DNA of 64,000 nucleotides from Hippopus hippopus (GCA_946811185.2 OX328106.1:42110311-42174310), one strand, 5' to 3'; counted from the first letter of the stretch, positions 20,673 to 31,648 are shown. Notes: generated by a model from the sequence alone, not told the origin. Numbers and translations: made by a program.

Positions 20673-21261
20673 AAAACCATGGTCGTGTATGATCGTAAAG
20701 AAGTGAAATTTTTATCTTTAAAGATAGATCTTAGATTTTTTTTTAAAATATACCGTAAGTTTCGATGTATTTACATGTATTCGTATTTTATCTTAATTCA
20801 GTTCGTCTTTCGAAATATCAGACGTCGTAATTAAAGAAAAATTCGGAAAAAAAAACTAAAAAAATCCAACCGCAAATGGCGTCCCTAAATACCCCATGAT
20901 GTAAACCTCCACTGACAGAAATGACAACGAATAACACCAAGGTTTTCAAACATTGATATGGTGTTTAACAAGTTCAACGTGTGAGTTTTCCCGCATTATC
21001 TCGGACCATCAGCAATAAAAAGAAAGCAATTTGTAAATATTTTTTGCCGCGCAACTTGTCAAATGTCTGTTTTTGACGGGTTTGTAGTTCTGTAAACTGT
21101 GGAAAGATTGACATTTAGATCTGGAAAACAGTCTACTAATTGGTTCTCATGTTTCTTCGTCCCGTTCTTAACTTATACAACGATATTTTAAATGAAATGG
21201 AATATTTTCTGTCAGTTCTAAAGTTAGTTGTTGTTGTAGTTTATTTTCCGATTCATTTTTC
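20673..21261. other. no gene seen
   Basis: AT-rich, no repeat recognised. Confidence 0.4.
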
Positions 21262-21565
21262 AAGCCGGTCGCTTAGTCGGTAACTCACAGAGCTTGAAAC
21301 CATTGAGTTTGGGTCATTGGTTTGAATCTACAGCCATCGGCCAATTTCTTTCCGAGGGTTGATGGTAGTCATTACGACAGGACTCATTGATCTCATCGCT
21401 GGTCATTGTTTCGCCGAAGGTTGTTTGGGAAAGCAACCAGTGACTTAGAAAGAATATTGTACGAAGTACTGGTAAAAAGAAACTCCTGGAAAATATGGAT
21501 AGATGCTTTGGCCGCTTCGAAATAACTGAAAAAATGTGGAAAACGGCGTTCAAACACTATTCAGA
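21262..21565 (+). mobile_element. SINE, full length
   Basis: Head AAGCCGGTCGCTTAGTCGGT, AGCTTGAAACC and B-box-like TTGGTTTGAATCT; body GAGGGTTGATGGTAGTCATT and GGAAAGCAACCAGTGACTTA; tail AAAACGGCGTTCAAACACT. It is the best-preserved member in the window. Confidence 0.85.
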
Positions 21566-22859
21566 CAGACAACTTCAGTTACAATGAGAAGAACAATCTA
21601 CCTAGTTGGAAGAGGTATAAACTCAGAGACTGCGAAAATTTTCCAATAACAAAGGTTGACGTTATTTGTTTTCTTGCTGCCAATTTGCTGTCGGTTGTCA
21701 TATTTTGTTTCTTTGTCGGTAATTTATCTCCTGAGAATACATATGATTCAATGAAGGAAAAAGTGTCCTAACAATATTAGTACACGAGATACATGAATAA
21801 TATGAACAGTGGTCGGATCCTTGGATTTTAACCCGTCTCACCTCTGAACTGTGTTTTGACAATGTATATGTAGGAAAGCAGCCAGGGGTCTAACTTTGCA
21901 GTCTTGTGAAGAATTAGATGAAGAGACAAAAATCCTCACAAGCCCTTAACTCTGTTCCAGACGAGAAAGTCTGGCCTTCTCTAACTTTTTTCCATATAAG
22001 CTTTGGCTGTCTACTAAGTGTCTCAGTCCGACAATTCCCATGAAATGTCAGTTATCAAACTTGACGAAATGCAATTTTGATTTTTGCAACGAAGTAAAAT
22101 TGTTGGAGATTGAAAGTAAAAAATGTCTGATCCTGATATACGATGTTTTTTTTTTAAATTTTATTTCCACGTTATTATAGTCGACTTAGAGACTTTTTTT
22201 TTTCCTTTCTCTTCTCTTTCCTTTCCTAAACGCTCGTCTACGTACAAATGTGTTGAAATATTAACATCCGTAGATAAAAAATATTATATCATTAAGAAAA
22301 CCGCAATCTACTAGTAACGTTTATTTCGAATTCGCTATCGCTGAAGGAATCGTAATACTATAGATTTATAACTTTTTAAAGTGACAATAAAGGCCAAAAG
22401 TAAACAAAGCGGATGTTTAAATGCATTTGAATTTATATCATACTGTTTAGACATGGAAATTATTGTGAAGATGACAATCTGTCATTGTACGGTCGGTCCA
22501 AGTGTTAGTCGCTGACAGAGAAATTAATTTCAAAACTAGGTTAAAACCTGCCAGGTAGCTGTGTCTTTTGTTTACTTTTTGCCCGATTTTAAAATTCTTT
22601 TTTCTGCCAGCCACTAACATATGGCCTGACCACACGATAACAGACTGTCATCTCCACAATATCTCCACAATATTTTCCATACTTTTAAATGGTATGATTT
22701 AAATTTAAATGTATTATGACACCTGCTTGGATATTTTGGCTTTTACTGGGCCTTTAATTGTTCACTCTGTACAGCCTAAAAATTCTTACTTTGTACAGCT
22801 GCACTTACTTTTTTCTACCGTCTCTTCTTCTCTAACATTTTTATAAAATCCCCATGCAC
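21566..22859. other. no gene seen
   Basis: A possible very decayed B left arm (CCTTAACTCTGTTCCAGACG) sits at about 21949. Poly-T runs occur near 22146 and 22194. No gene. Confidence 0.35.
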
Positions 22860-22957
22860 CAGGTTGTGCAGTATTATGTATGGACAACCGACGATAAAAT
22901 TAGAAACTGTTAAAGTCATGATAAAAGATATTATGTTCTGTTCTGTTCCGTTCTGTG
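22860..22957 (+). mobile_element. possible non-LTR 3' end with TTCTG tail
   Basis: Ends with TTCTG, TTCTG, TTCCG, TTCTG units (22936-22955), as in the element at 16640-16802. Body not recognised. Confidence 0.35.
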
Positions 22958-23056
22958 CTCGAGGTCTCTCGATCCTCTCGAAATGTTTGTCGCATTAGTT
23001 TTTGGGTAAACAAAACCTAACTTAGACATCCCTTTACATCCGAAATAACTTTATTT

Positions 23057-23250
23057 TTAAACCATAACCTGCTAAAAAGTGAAAAAAGAAAGTTTCAAGC
23101 CGATACTAAAATCCCAAATTTGGTTATGCTTGACGTATTCTTTATGTAAAAAATATCTCCTTGTCGGGCAGTGAAGATCTGTGCAGTCCGATCTTGATCT
23201 TCATTCTCCGTAAAAGGTCTTTGAGTGTTGCTTAGCAGCCAAAGGATTAA
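23057..23250 (-). mobile_element. MITE family A, core reduced
   Basis: TTAAACCATAACCTGCTAAA to GCAGCCAAAGGATTAA. The hairpin has lost its left inner arm (GAAGATCTGTGCAGTCCGAT). Confidence 0.85.
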
Positions 23251-23689
23251 CAACTTTGAAACACTACTCTTAAAACATGGATCAATATCTTGATTTATTG
23301 ATACGTGTGGAAACATTTTCGTAAAAAGAGGAACAGACTGTCATGAACAATTTCTCCTATTTCTCCCTGGTGCTGATGCTTCAAAAAGTCGGCTGCCTCA
23401 AGACACAAAAGGTCCCCTGCAATGGGAAATGTGGCCATCAAAAATGGGCGTCTGCAAGGTCAAGGGTCAATAGCAGATTCCATATAACCTGATATGCTTT
23501 TTCTTTCCTGCCGACACCTGTCAGCGTTTGCTTTGATCTTTGAGTTTTAATTGACGGCACGTATTTGAAATCAACACCTAAACTATCGGCAAGGATTGCT
23601 AAGTGGTCATGTATCCTATGAATAAAGAATGCCTGTGACGCTTGTCTACGTTTATTTCTGGCCTTGCTAATTGGGACAAAGATAGTTGT
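23251..23689. other. no gene seen
   Basis: An 87-residue minus-strand frame (23438-23701) has no recognisable motif. No repeat recognised. Confidence 0.4.
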
Positions 23690-23765
23690 TGGGGACGGCA
23701 TAGATTAAAGATCAGACTGCACAAAATGTGCAGTCTGATCTTTGATCCACGTCGTCCTCTACCTG
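23690..23765. mobile_element. isolated family A hairpin
   Basis: Only the stem-loop: AAAGATCAGACTGCACAAAA and its complement, with outer GGACGGCATAGATT and GATCCACGTCGTCC. Confidence 0.8.
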
Positions 23766-23945
23766 ATACTAAACTTTAAAGATATTTACAAGGGAAAAAG
23801 AAATTTACTTCTTGACCTCGGGGGAAAAAGTCTGATTTATTCAGCTGGCGGTGAAAGACTTCAAGAAATATTCCTACTATTTATTATTACTAAATGGGCT
23901 GAACTATGTTTTAAATATGGAAGATCCAGTTTTCTTTCGTGCTGG

Positions 23946-24052
23946 TTGATTGCTGGATGACTGACTGGCTGACTGACTGACTAACTGACTGACCGACCGA
24001 CTGGCTGACGGACTGACGGACGGAATGACTGACCGACTTACTGACCGAACGA
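23946..24052 (+). repeat. (GACT/GACC)n microsatellite
   Basis: Imperfect tetranucleotide array (CTGACTGGCTGACTGACTGA and on). It produces serine/valine-rich minus-strand frames that are not genes. Confidence 0.9.
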
Positions 24053-24059
24053 CCCACAG

Positions 24060-24235
24060 AGTACTCGCTTTTAAAATCAGTTTTTGGAAAAGGTGGCAAT
24101 GGTGATAACCAGCTTTCAGTCCTTTCTTCCACATTTTTTCCCATTCTTTCAAGAAAAAATCTCATCATTATCGACCTCATTTAATCAATTTTGTCGCATG
24201 GCAATGCTTGGACAAGTTTATCATTTTGCCATCTA
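24060..24235 (-). mobile_element. degenerate family B
   Basis: GTTTTTGGAAAAGGTGGCAA, GATAACCAGCTTTC and TTTTTCCCATTCTTTCAAGA keep the order, with a broken hairpin. Confidence 0.5.
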
Positions 24236-24542
24236 AATTTCTTAGGATATAATTATCTTTTATTTCTTACCCAGGTATATTAAAACGTATACGGTAAGGG
24301 TACTGAGAGAAAAGGATAATCTAGTTTACAAAGTTCACCAATTAGGGTGTTTTTACCAAATACAGTGATATTTGTTTTCTTCTAAATCCTATTTGCAGGT
24401 CTTATTAAAGCAATATGCTTTCAGCTATAAACCATTTTTATCTTTAAACTTTCTTCAATGAGGCAGGAAATCTGTTTGAACTGATATTGAGAACGATATC
24501 CATTTCACACTGATATGCCCTCCAAAACACCTTCAATCTTTT

Positions 24543-24743
24543 TTAACCCTTAGGCTGCAGGGCGCGACTTACTGACCTTTTGCGGACAGTGTAGATAAAG
24601 ATCAGACTGCACAGAATGTGCAGTCTGATCTTTGATCTACGCTGTCCGATAAGGACATATTTTCAGGGAAATAACAAAATGTAGTTTTTTTTTTACTATC
24701 GGTTTTAAAGTTGCATTTCAGTTATTTATTAGGATAAGAGTTG
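24543..24743 (+). mobile_element. MITE family A
   Basis: TTAACCCTTAGGCTGCAGGG to TTATTAGGATAAGAGTTGA; intact hairpin. A B element follows with no gap. Confidence 0.9.
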
Positions 24744-24981
24744 ACTCTATACCGAACAGTCCTGTACAGTAACAGCTTTTGAAAAGCATGCTTTTGAAAT
24801 CATTATGGAAAAAGGGAGAAAATGGTGGGTGCCACCATTTTCTCCTTTTACTCACAATGATTTCTTTTTTCTGCCCTTTTAAAGACAGTTCCTAGCATTT
24901 TAGCCAATTTGAATTTGACGTTTACAAATGGCTTCCAAATGGACGAGTTTAAAATTTTGTCGTCTAGTGACTGAGAGTTAA
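24740..24981 (-). mobile_element. MITE family B abutting A
   Basis: TTGACTCTATACCGAACAGT to GTGACTGAGAGTTAA. The hairpin centre is changed to AATGGTGGGTGCCACCATT but still pairs, so the two arms changed together. Confidence 0.88.
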
Positions 24982-25009
24982 TGGTCAAGGTTTCGTTTAA
25001 AAAACAATC

Positions 25010-25285
25010 GAGTCGTGTCCTGGTGGCCCAGCGGAGGTGTGCGGGACTATCATCCAGTACTTGTGAGTTTGAACATAGGATAGTGCAAAAATCTCCCTGA
25101 AGATTAATGTAAGTTATTTGAAAAGAATCCATCCATTTCTTAACACTGTTTATAAGTTCGGTTATCTCGGAAAGCAGCCAGTGGCTTAGTGTTGAGCGAG
25201 GTACCGAAAAGAAAAACAGTGGGGACGCATGGAAAGGTACTTTGGCTGCTATGATAACTGAAACATTGTTGAGAACGATGTTATC
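25010..25285 (+). mobile_element. SINE
   Basis: Head TGGTGGCCCAGCGGAGGTGT; body GAAAGCAGCCAGTGGCTTAG and GGCTGCTATGATAACTGAAA; tail GTTGAGAACGATGTT. Confidence 0.75.
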
Positions 25286-25317
25286 GATTTCAGCGCCATG
25301 GGCGAAAAAAAGGAGTA

Positions 25318-25410
25318 TTTTGTGTAAAGTATAGAACAAGACCAGACTGCACAGATGGTGCAGTCTGATTTCGAATCTATACCGTCCATTTGTTTGTTTA
25401 GTATTACAAA
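25318..25410 (+). mobile_element. degenerate family A
   Basis: GTAAAGTATAGAACAAGACC with hairpin CAGACTGCACAGATGGTGCA; termini lost. Confidence 0.65.
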
Positions 25411-25484
25411 AATAATTACACGGTGGTAAATACGATAAGGCCCGGGGTTTCTCTCCATTTCCAACGACGTTTTTTGTCGTTTGA

Positions 25485-25580
25485 AAGTTTGAAAGACAGT
25501 GGCCATTCTCATAGCTACGCTGAATTTGTCATCTGCAAATGCTTTCAATTTGGCCGAGTCTAAAATTTTGTCGTTACGCC
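25485..25580 (-). mobile_element. MITE family B, partial
   Basis: Right part only: TTTGAAAGACAGTGGCCATT, GTCATCTGCAAATGCTTTCA and CTAAAATTTTGTCG. Confidence 0.75.
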
Positions 25581-25637
25581 ATCGCCAAATACTTTAAATT
25601 TCACTCCTCTCTTGCCGTGCGCGCCTATCGAATGTGT

Positions 25638-25705
25638 TTTGCGGAGAGTTTAAAGCAAGATCAGATTAGACATACATGCTTTTTGATCTTCGTCTACATT
25701 TACTT
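25638..25705 (+). mobile_element. degenerate family A core
   Basis: GTTTTGCGGAGAGTTTAAAG and GCAAGATCAGATTAGACATA; weak stem. Confidence 0.45.
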
Positions 25706-25714
25706 AAAATATAG

Positions 25715-25921
25715 GAGGAGTGTGGTGTCCGTGGTTGTGAGGTAGAGCGTCGGCCTCGTAACCATAGGGTCCTGAGTTCGATACCCGGGAGCGGGCGTCA
25801 ACTTTGGGATCTTCATTGGTTCACACATTCGGCGCGAGTACTGGTGTAGTTCCCAGGAAGCAGAATCGAGAGAGATTAGTATAAGTTGTAAGAACTTGTT
25901 TCTCAATCGACGTAAAATAAA
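25715..25921 (+). mobile_element. SINE, third head type
   Basis: Well-preserved promoter boxes: GTGGTTGTGAGGTAGAGCGT (A box) and TGAGTTCGATACCCGGGAGC (B box). Body GTACTGGTGTAGTTCCCAGG and AGAACTTGTTTCTCAATCGA, ending AAAATAAAT against a C element. It differs from the AACGGCGTT-tailed SINEs. Confidence 0.75.
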
Positions 25922-25922
25922 T

Positions 25923-26305
25923 ATGAGCTATGCTCTGATAAAAGGGGGCTTAATTCATCTCCGTGATCCATGGTACCAAACAAATCATTAAACACTTATG
26001 GATCCATAATAGTCACTTCTTTTAATAACTGACTTAATCATGAAGTAGTCTGGTCCTTGTATATACAGAAAATTGTCCAATAGCGAAAAGTATCTGCCCA
26101 GGTCACCCTGCGCGGACTGGTACCCTGGGACGAAACCTTTTTGCCAGTGGTCAAGCTTCTGTATGTCAAAGGACCATTTTACCTCATGATTCAGCCGGCT
26201 GTTACACAACATAAGTTTTATGGATCCATTAGTATGTGATGACTTGCTTAGTATAATGCATCACTGAGATGCATTAAACCCCCTTTTGCCAGAGCGATAC
26301 TCATA
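25923..26305. mobile_element. family C fold-back dimer
   Basis: The left ~195 bp is the long arm of C in minus orientation (ATGAGCTATGCTCTGATAAA to CACCCTGCGCGGACTGG). The right ~187 bp is the same arm in plus orientation (GTCAAAGGACCATTTTACCT to GAGCGATACTCAT). Both ends are therefore the same C terminus and the whole is one large inverted repeat. Confidence 0.85.
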
Positions 26306-26482
26306 TTCACGGTTGCGTTACGGCGGAATAAGGATTTGCATGTTTTGAGTGTGTAAAGTCTTATAAAACTTTATTGCTCGGGGGTTGATAACATTTTCTT
26401 TGTTAATCTGTTAACTTTAAACGCCACTTGAAAAATCTTGTATAAACAGTATGCATTTGTTCGATATTTCTTTGAACCTGAT

Positions 26483-26711
26483 CTAACGCTTTTCCAAAAC
26501 GACAACATTTTTGACTCGTACGTTTAGAAAGAAGTTGCAGTCGATAAATTGAATGTGTCTCAGATGGTGGAATCTGTCTTATAAAGTGTTGAAAACATTG
26601 TGGAAAAAGGAGAAAATGCTGGTTACCAGCATTTTCTCCTTTTCCCACAATGTTTTCAAAAGCTTATTGTAAGGGTCGTTAAGATACGGGATTGTGTTTT
26701 ATAAAGATTAA
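26483..26711 (+). mobile_element. MITE family B
   Basis: CTAACGCTTTTCCAAAACGA to TTTTATAAAGATTAA; perfect hairpin AATGCTGGTTACCAGCATT. Its right arm is part of a tandem duplication. Confidence 0.88.
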
Positions 26712-26980
26712 GATGTTTTTTGATGACACTCGATATGCGTTTGATTTCTGATGACTGCAGTTTTGGAGCACAGTGAGACAAGATTGCCACATATGTGGTC
26801 ACCAGCATTTTCTTCTTTTCCCACAGTGTTTTCAAAAGCTTTCTTTATTTAGAGATCGTTAAGATACATGATTGTCTGGGTAAAGGGATGAGACGATTTT
26901 GGATGACCCTCAATGTGCGTTTGATTTTTGATTACTGCAGTTTTGAACCACAGTTGGAAAAGATTGCCACATATGGTCAC
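26621..26980 (+). repeat. ~178-bp tandem duplication of B arm plus flank
   Basis: Two copies of [B right arm + ATGACTGCAGTTTTGGAGCA-type flank + AAGATTGCCACATATG]. The marker AGATTGCCAC is at 26781 and 26961; ATGCGT and GTGCGT are 180 apart. Confidence 0.85.
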
Positions 26981-26991
26981 ATCTTTCCTTT

Positions 26992-27190
26992 GTAAACTCT
27001 TTGCCACACGACGAAAATTTTAGAATTGTCCAAATTCAAAGCATTTGCTGATGACAAAGTAAAGTTTGCTCAGGGGCAATTTCGATGGAAGGATAGAAAA
27101 CATTTAGGGAAATTGAGAAAACCCTTGTCATCAATATTTTCTCCTTTTCACACAACGTTTGCAAAATCTTTTCCTAATCTCATTTGTCCT
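26992..27190 (+). mobile_element. MITE family B, diverged
   Basis: AAACTCTTTGCCACACGACG, AATTGTCCAAATTCAAAGCA and a broken hairpin (AAAACCCTTGTCATCAATAT). The right terminus is lost. Confidence 0.75.
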
Positions 27191-27220
27191 TTGCAAATTG
27201 TTTTCCATATGGAGGATTTT

Positions 27221-27330
27221 GTATAAGCCATGCCCATAAAAGCATTTTGTTAACAACCGACTGGATCACAAGGAAGTATGGTCCTTGGACATGTAGAAAC
27301 CTTGCACATTTTGACCAAATTTCTGGCGAA
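27221..27330 (-). mobile_element. family C fragment
   Basis: TTTTGTTAACAACCGACTGG and GTATGGTCCTTGGACATGTA are from the C middle. The core and right end are missing. Confidence 0.6.
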
Positions 27331-27412
27331 TTCGTCATTGAATATTATGAAACACAGCGAAAATGATGAAATATATCACGATATGCATTTTCATGTGTTT
27401 ATCTTAAAAATC

Positions 27413-27640
27413 TTAACTCTTTACCAAACGACAAAAATCTTAGCCTTGTCTAATTGAAAGCATTTGCAGACGGAAAATTAAGTTTGACGTTTATTATTCA
27501 TCTATGGGAAGGGTGGAAAACACTGCTTGAAAAGGAGAAAAGGCTGGTTATCAGCATTTTCTTCTTTTCCAAAAATGTTTCTTATAAAGCCCTCCCTTTA
27601 TGGATAATTACAAGTCGAAGTTGTGTGGTGAAGGGATTAA
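27413..27640 (+). mobile_element. MITE family B, full length
   Basis: TTAACTCTTTACCAAACGAC to GTGGTGAAGGGATTAA; TTAA at both ends. Confidence 0.9.
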
Positions 27641-27699
27641 CTCACGTTGACTTTTTTCAAAGTTGTCCGCCTGAATTTATTCCAGGAGGTAATCAGTAA

Positions 27700-27960
27700 A
27701 TGAGCCATACTCTAGCAAAAGGGTGCTTAATGCATCTCTGTGATACATTATACCAAGCATGTCATCATATAATTATGGATCCGTAAAAAATCCACTTTGT
27801 CTAACAACCGACTAAATCTAGAGGTAGACCGGCCCTTTCGGGTGTGCAGAGAATTGACCAACAGCAAAAAGTTTCGATACATGTCAGCCTGCGTGGACTG
27901 CGCGGGTTGTCATGGGTAGATACAGATGCAATAAGCCCCCTTTACACAAAACATGGCCCA
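27700..27960 (-). mobile_element. MITE family C
   Basis: ATGAGCCATACTCTAGCAAA to ACAAAACATGGCCCA; core GTCAGCCTGCGTGGACTGCG with mismatches. Confidence 0.88.
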
Positions 27961-27984
27961 AAGATATTTAGAGAGTTTAGAGAT

Positions 27985-28195
27985 TTAACCCTTAGGCTGC
28001 TAAGCGCGACTCACTGACCTTTTGCGGACAGTGTAGATCAAGATCAGACTGCACAGAACGTGCAATCTGATCTTGGATCTACACTGTCCGATAAGAAGAT
28101 ATTTTCCTCCAAAAAGTAAATTTGAAATATCATCAATCGGGTTTTCACTATAGGCTTAAAAGTTCATTTGATTTATTTAGCACGACAAGGATTAA
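27985..28195 (+). mobile_element. MITE family A, full length
   Basis: TTAACCCTTAGGCTGCTAAG to TTTAGCACGACAAGGATTAA; hairpin CAGACTGCACAGAACGTGCA. The final TTAA is shared with the next B. Confidence 0.93.
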
Positions 28196-28419
28196 CTCTA
28201 TACCATACGACAAAATTTTAGGCTTGTCCATATTGGAAGCACTTGCAGATAATATATTAAATGTGGCACGAATGAAGCAATCTCATGAAAGAGTATAAAA
28301 TATGGTTTAACAACGAAAAAAAATGCTAATTACTAGCATTTTTCTTTGTCCAAAAAGATTTCTAAATGTCTTCTTCCTCAGGGTCGTAAAAGTGCGGGAC
28401 CGTTTGCGTAAGGGTTGGA
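28192..28419 (+). mobile_element. MITE family B abutting A
   Basis: TTAACTCTATACCATACGAC to GTTTGCGTAAGGGTTGG; hairpin AATGCTAATTACTAGCATT. Confidence 0.88.
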
Positions 28420-28854
28420 CAACAACAATAACTGTGTATCATCATTACTTCAATGGTCACTCAAGGTTAAAGAGCTCTCGAAATTTTCTCATCGTCCTAA
28501 TGATTGCCCGCTGACCACTACCTTTTACTTCCAGTGGTCAGCCTCGGCTAATTATGCTGGACTTAAGCCGCAGAGTGGTTTGCAAACAATTACGAAAAAA
28601 CTTATCCTTTACTCTCTACACGGAGGCTTTTTGCCATACCTTAAATTGGAAACTTGAGAAAACATTAGTAAAGAGGTAGCTATTGCTTTAAGAGAGTAAT
28701 AGCTATCTTTCCCACAATGTATTGAGACTGAAACCACTCTTTCAAACGAGAAAAGTTGGTTGTAATAATTTTGATATAATTACAAGTGTTAATTGTTGAT
28801 TAACAGTACTAAATGCATATATGCAAAAACATCTACCAATGGAAAAGAATTTAC
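28420..28854. other. no gene; possible decayed B
   Basis: AAAACATTAGTAAAGAGGTA and CTTTCCCACAATGTATTGAG (about 28630-28760) may be an old B hairpin. No gene. Confidence 0.35.
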
Positions 28855-29060
28855 CTTTTGGATGCTAAACCCGACTCGTAGCGCTTCTGTGGATAGTGTA
28901 GATCAAGAAGAGACTGCACAGAACGTGCAGTCTGATCCTCTATCTACACTTACCATTGCCTTTGTGATTTTCTTTATGCGAAAAGCAGTTTGAAACCGGT
29001 ATATTTGGGTTTTTAATATCTGTTGTAAATTTTCACTTACTTTAGCTGTATAAGGGTTAA
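28855..29060 (+). mobile_element. MITE family A
   Basis: TTTGGATGCTAAACCCGACT to TTTAGCTGTATAAGGGTTAA; inner hairpin intact, first bases of the left end lost. Confidence 0.85.
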
Positions 29061-29825
29061 TGGGCTACTAATGATGGATTGGGCTCAGTAGGGTCAGAGG
29101 CGTTGGCCCCCTTAATAGTGGTACAAAGACGCAATATGTTACCCTAACCTGTCATGGCTATTGATAGTAGCCTGTTTGATGTTTAGGGAGCCCCCAAGGA
29201 TGAGGCAAGAAGGGGGTTTGTGCTGAAGAACACTTTTCTTAACCCCTTGAAAAGTAAGGGCAAATAATTGTACCTAATCTGCAATTAACAACCAAATTTG
29301 AATATAAAGATGTTTAAAGCAAACATTACTATCGCTGTCGTTACAGATCTAATGAAAGGTTTTAGCCCAAATGTTTGACCGTTGGCCGAACATGAAAGGT
29401 GACTGGGCAATCTCGAAATGACCATATATCACCATAATTTCCTAACTTTTCGGACATGGCTGTGTCTCATGAACAAATAAACCTTCGGTGATTCCATGTG
29501 TTTTACGTTGGCCCTTTAGCAGTTAATGAATGATGGACCTTTGAAATGACCAAGCTGTTACAAGGAGGGGTTATTTACTGAATGACCAGTGGCTATATAG
29601 TTCGATGACCACAAAGTGTTGGAATCAATAAATTAGCATTGAGGTTCATAAAAATGACAGCGCTATCATTGACAAGACGTAAATTACGGGAATTGCGAAA
29701 TTTGGCGTGAGAAAATTCGACTTCTTCCCGGCGTATACGCTGCAAGCAAGAAGCGTCTTGTTTGTACATTTTAATTCTTAAAGCGCTTTGTACAACTTAT
29801 TATTTTCTACAGACAGTATAGATGA
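29061..29825. other. low-copy block, no gene seen
   Basis: About 765 bp without a recognised repeat. No sustained open frame and no clear splice pattern. Confidence 0.4.
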
Positions 29826-30016
29826 ACTCTTATCGTGCTAAACAAGTGAAATGAAATAAAACCCGAAATTTTGCTATTTCAAAGGTATCTAGAGGGAAAA
29901 TAAGGCTTATCGGAAAATGTAGATCAAAGATCAGACAGCACGTTCTGTGCAGTCTGATCTTGATCTACACTGTCCGCAAAAGGTCAGTGAGTCCCTCTTA
30001 TCAGCATAAGGGTTAA
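29826..30016 (-). mobile_element. MITE family A
   Basis: ACTCTTATCGTGCTAAACAA to CAGCATAAGGGTTAA; hairpin with one mismatch (CAGACAGCACGTTCTGTGCA). Confidence 0.88.
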
Positions 30017-30165
30017 GATCAGACTACCTTTTGCAGATAATGTAGATCAAGATCAGACTGCATAGAAAGTGCAGTCAGAACTTTGATCTACACTGTCTGC
30101 TACATTGTAAAACACCCTTGGAATCTTTTACTCTTCCTTCAAGTTGTTTTACAAGAAATTCTACG
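30017..30165 (+). mobile_element. family A, degenerate, inverted to its neighbour
   Basis: CTACCTTTTGCAGATAATGT and CAGACTGCATAGAAAGTGCA; right part decayed. Confidence 0.65.
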
Positions 30166-30214
30166 TATGGCAAAAATCAAAATGTGCTCCTTTCAGCGCT
30201 AAGAAAGTTTTTAA

Positions 30215-30425
30215 GTCTAAAGCCTTAGGCTTCTAGTCGAGATTCAAGGACCTTTTGCGGATAATGTAGATCAAGATCAGACTGCACAGAACGTGCAGTC
30301 TGATCTTGGATCTACATTCTCCGATAAGGAGATACCTTTCCTTGAAAATACCTTTGAAATAGCAAAATCTTGACTTTTACTATCGGCTTAAAAGTTACAT
30401 TTCACTTGTTTAGCAGGATAAGGTT
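30215..30425 (+). mobile_element. MITE family A
   Basis: TCTAAAGCCTTAGGCTTCTA to TTTAGCAGGATAAGG; intact hairpin. Confidence 0.88.
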
Positions 30426-30667
30426 TCATATATATACATGTAGAAGAAATAGAATTAAGGAAGAAAAAATATGGTAAAAGCATCCCAAAATTTTAACCAT
30501 GCAATGCGTTCCTAATTTATCATCCAATAAATATTGTTTCACATGACGGATGATTTCTAAAGATGACCGTCCATGTCGTGTCTTTATGGGACATTTGCAA
30601 TCGGTATTTGTATAACCTCGGATTCATTCGCACGAACTATAATTTAACCTTTAGACTGCTAATTAAA

Positions 30668-30884
30668 TTAACTCTTAGGCTACTAAGCGCGACTCACTGA
30701 CCTTTTGCGGACAGTGTAGATCAAGATCAGACTGCACAGAATGTGCAGTCTGATCTTGAATCTACACTGTCCGACATCTTTCCCCCCCCCTCAAAAAAAA
30801 AGAATACCTTTGAAATAGCAAATATTTGGATTTTTACTATCGACTTGAAAGTTTCATCCAACTAATTTAGCAGGATAAGGGCTC
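30668..30884 (+). mobile_element. MITE family A
   Basis: TTAACTCTTAGGCTACTAAG to TTTAGCAGGATAAGGG. A second A left-end scrap, TTAACCTTTAGACTGCTAA, lies just upstream (about 30646). Confidence 0.9.
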
Positions 30885-30954
30885 AGTTGAAATTTCCAAT
30901 CAATAGTCAAAACCCAATATCGCGATTTAAAACTCCTTTTGGCGGAAAAGGTCT

Positions 30955-31068
30955 CACCGTATTGAGCATTGTAGATTCAAGATCCAATTGCACATTCTGT
31001 GCAGTCTGATCTTGATCTGTATGGTCTGCAAAAGCGCATTTAACCATGTTTAGAGGCAAGAGGGTTAA
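30955..31068 (-). mobile_element. family A, right half
   Basis: GAGCATTGTAGATTCAAGAT, hairpin with a mismatched inner arm (CAATTGCACATTCTGTGCAG), end GCAAGAGGGTTAA. Confidence 0.78.
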
Positions 31069-31108
31069 CCATTAGGCCGCTAAGCGCGACTTATGGACCC
31101 TTAAGTAG
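31065..31108 (+). mobile_element. family A left-end fragment
   Basis: TTAACCATTAGGCCGCTAAG then GCGACTTATGGACCCTTAAG. It shares TTAA with the preceding A and is cut off by the C copy. Confidence 0.75.
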
Positions 31109-31109
31109 T

Positions 31110-31376
31110 GTGAGACCCTTTACCACTGTGAAAAGTGGGCTTGATGCATCTGCAAAAAGTATCGCCTCATGCCAGCCTGCGCAGTCCGCGCAGGCTGACA
31201 TGAGTCAAAACTTTTTGTAATCGGTCAATTTTCCGCGTGTCTAGGGAACAGTCTACCTCGTTATTCAATCAGTTGTAAGATAAGTTGCATTTTATGGATG
31301 TGTAAGTATGTTACGACTTGCTTGATATAATGCATCAGGGGAATGCATGACCCCCTGTAGCCACAGCATGGTTTAT
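31110..31376 (+). mobile_element. MITE family C
   Basis: ACCACTGTGAAAAGTGGGCT to GCCACAGCATGGTTTAT; perfect core GCCAGCCTGCGCAGTCCGCG. Confidence 0.88.
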
Positions 31377-31378
31377 AT

Positions 31379-31648
31379 ATGAGCCATAATCTGGCAAAAG
31401 GGGGCTTAATGCATCTCCGTCGTGCATGATAGCAAGCAGGTCATCAAGTAAGTATGGATCCATAATAGCCACTTTTTTTTTTAACCAACCGACTTAATCA
31501 TGATGTACACCGGTCCTTGGACATATATAGAAATTGACCAACAGCGAAAAGTTTCGGCCCAGGTCAGCCTGCGCGGACTGCGCAGGCTGACCTTGGTCGA
31601 TACTTTTCGCAGATGCATTAAGCTCCCTTTTCACAGAGCATGGCTCAT
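31379..31648 (-). mobile_element. MITE family C, inverted to the previous copy
   Basis: ATGAGCCATAATCTGGCAAA to CACAGAGCATGGCTCAT; perfect core palindrome. A third C left-end scrap (ATGAGTCATGTTCTGGCTAA) follows at 31653-31695. Confidence 0.93.

Noticed and set aside
23904..24180. Serine/valine-rich minus-strand frames
   Set aside because: Produced by the GACT-type microsatellite.
24848..25339. 163-codon minus-strand open frame
   Set aside because: It runs through a SINE and a family B MITE; no protein motif.
25727..25790. Possible true tRNA gene
   Set aside because: A and B boxes are good but no cloverleaf with an acceptor stem can be closed; it continues into a SINE body.
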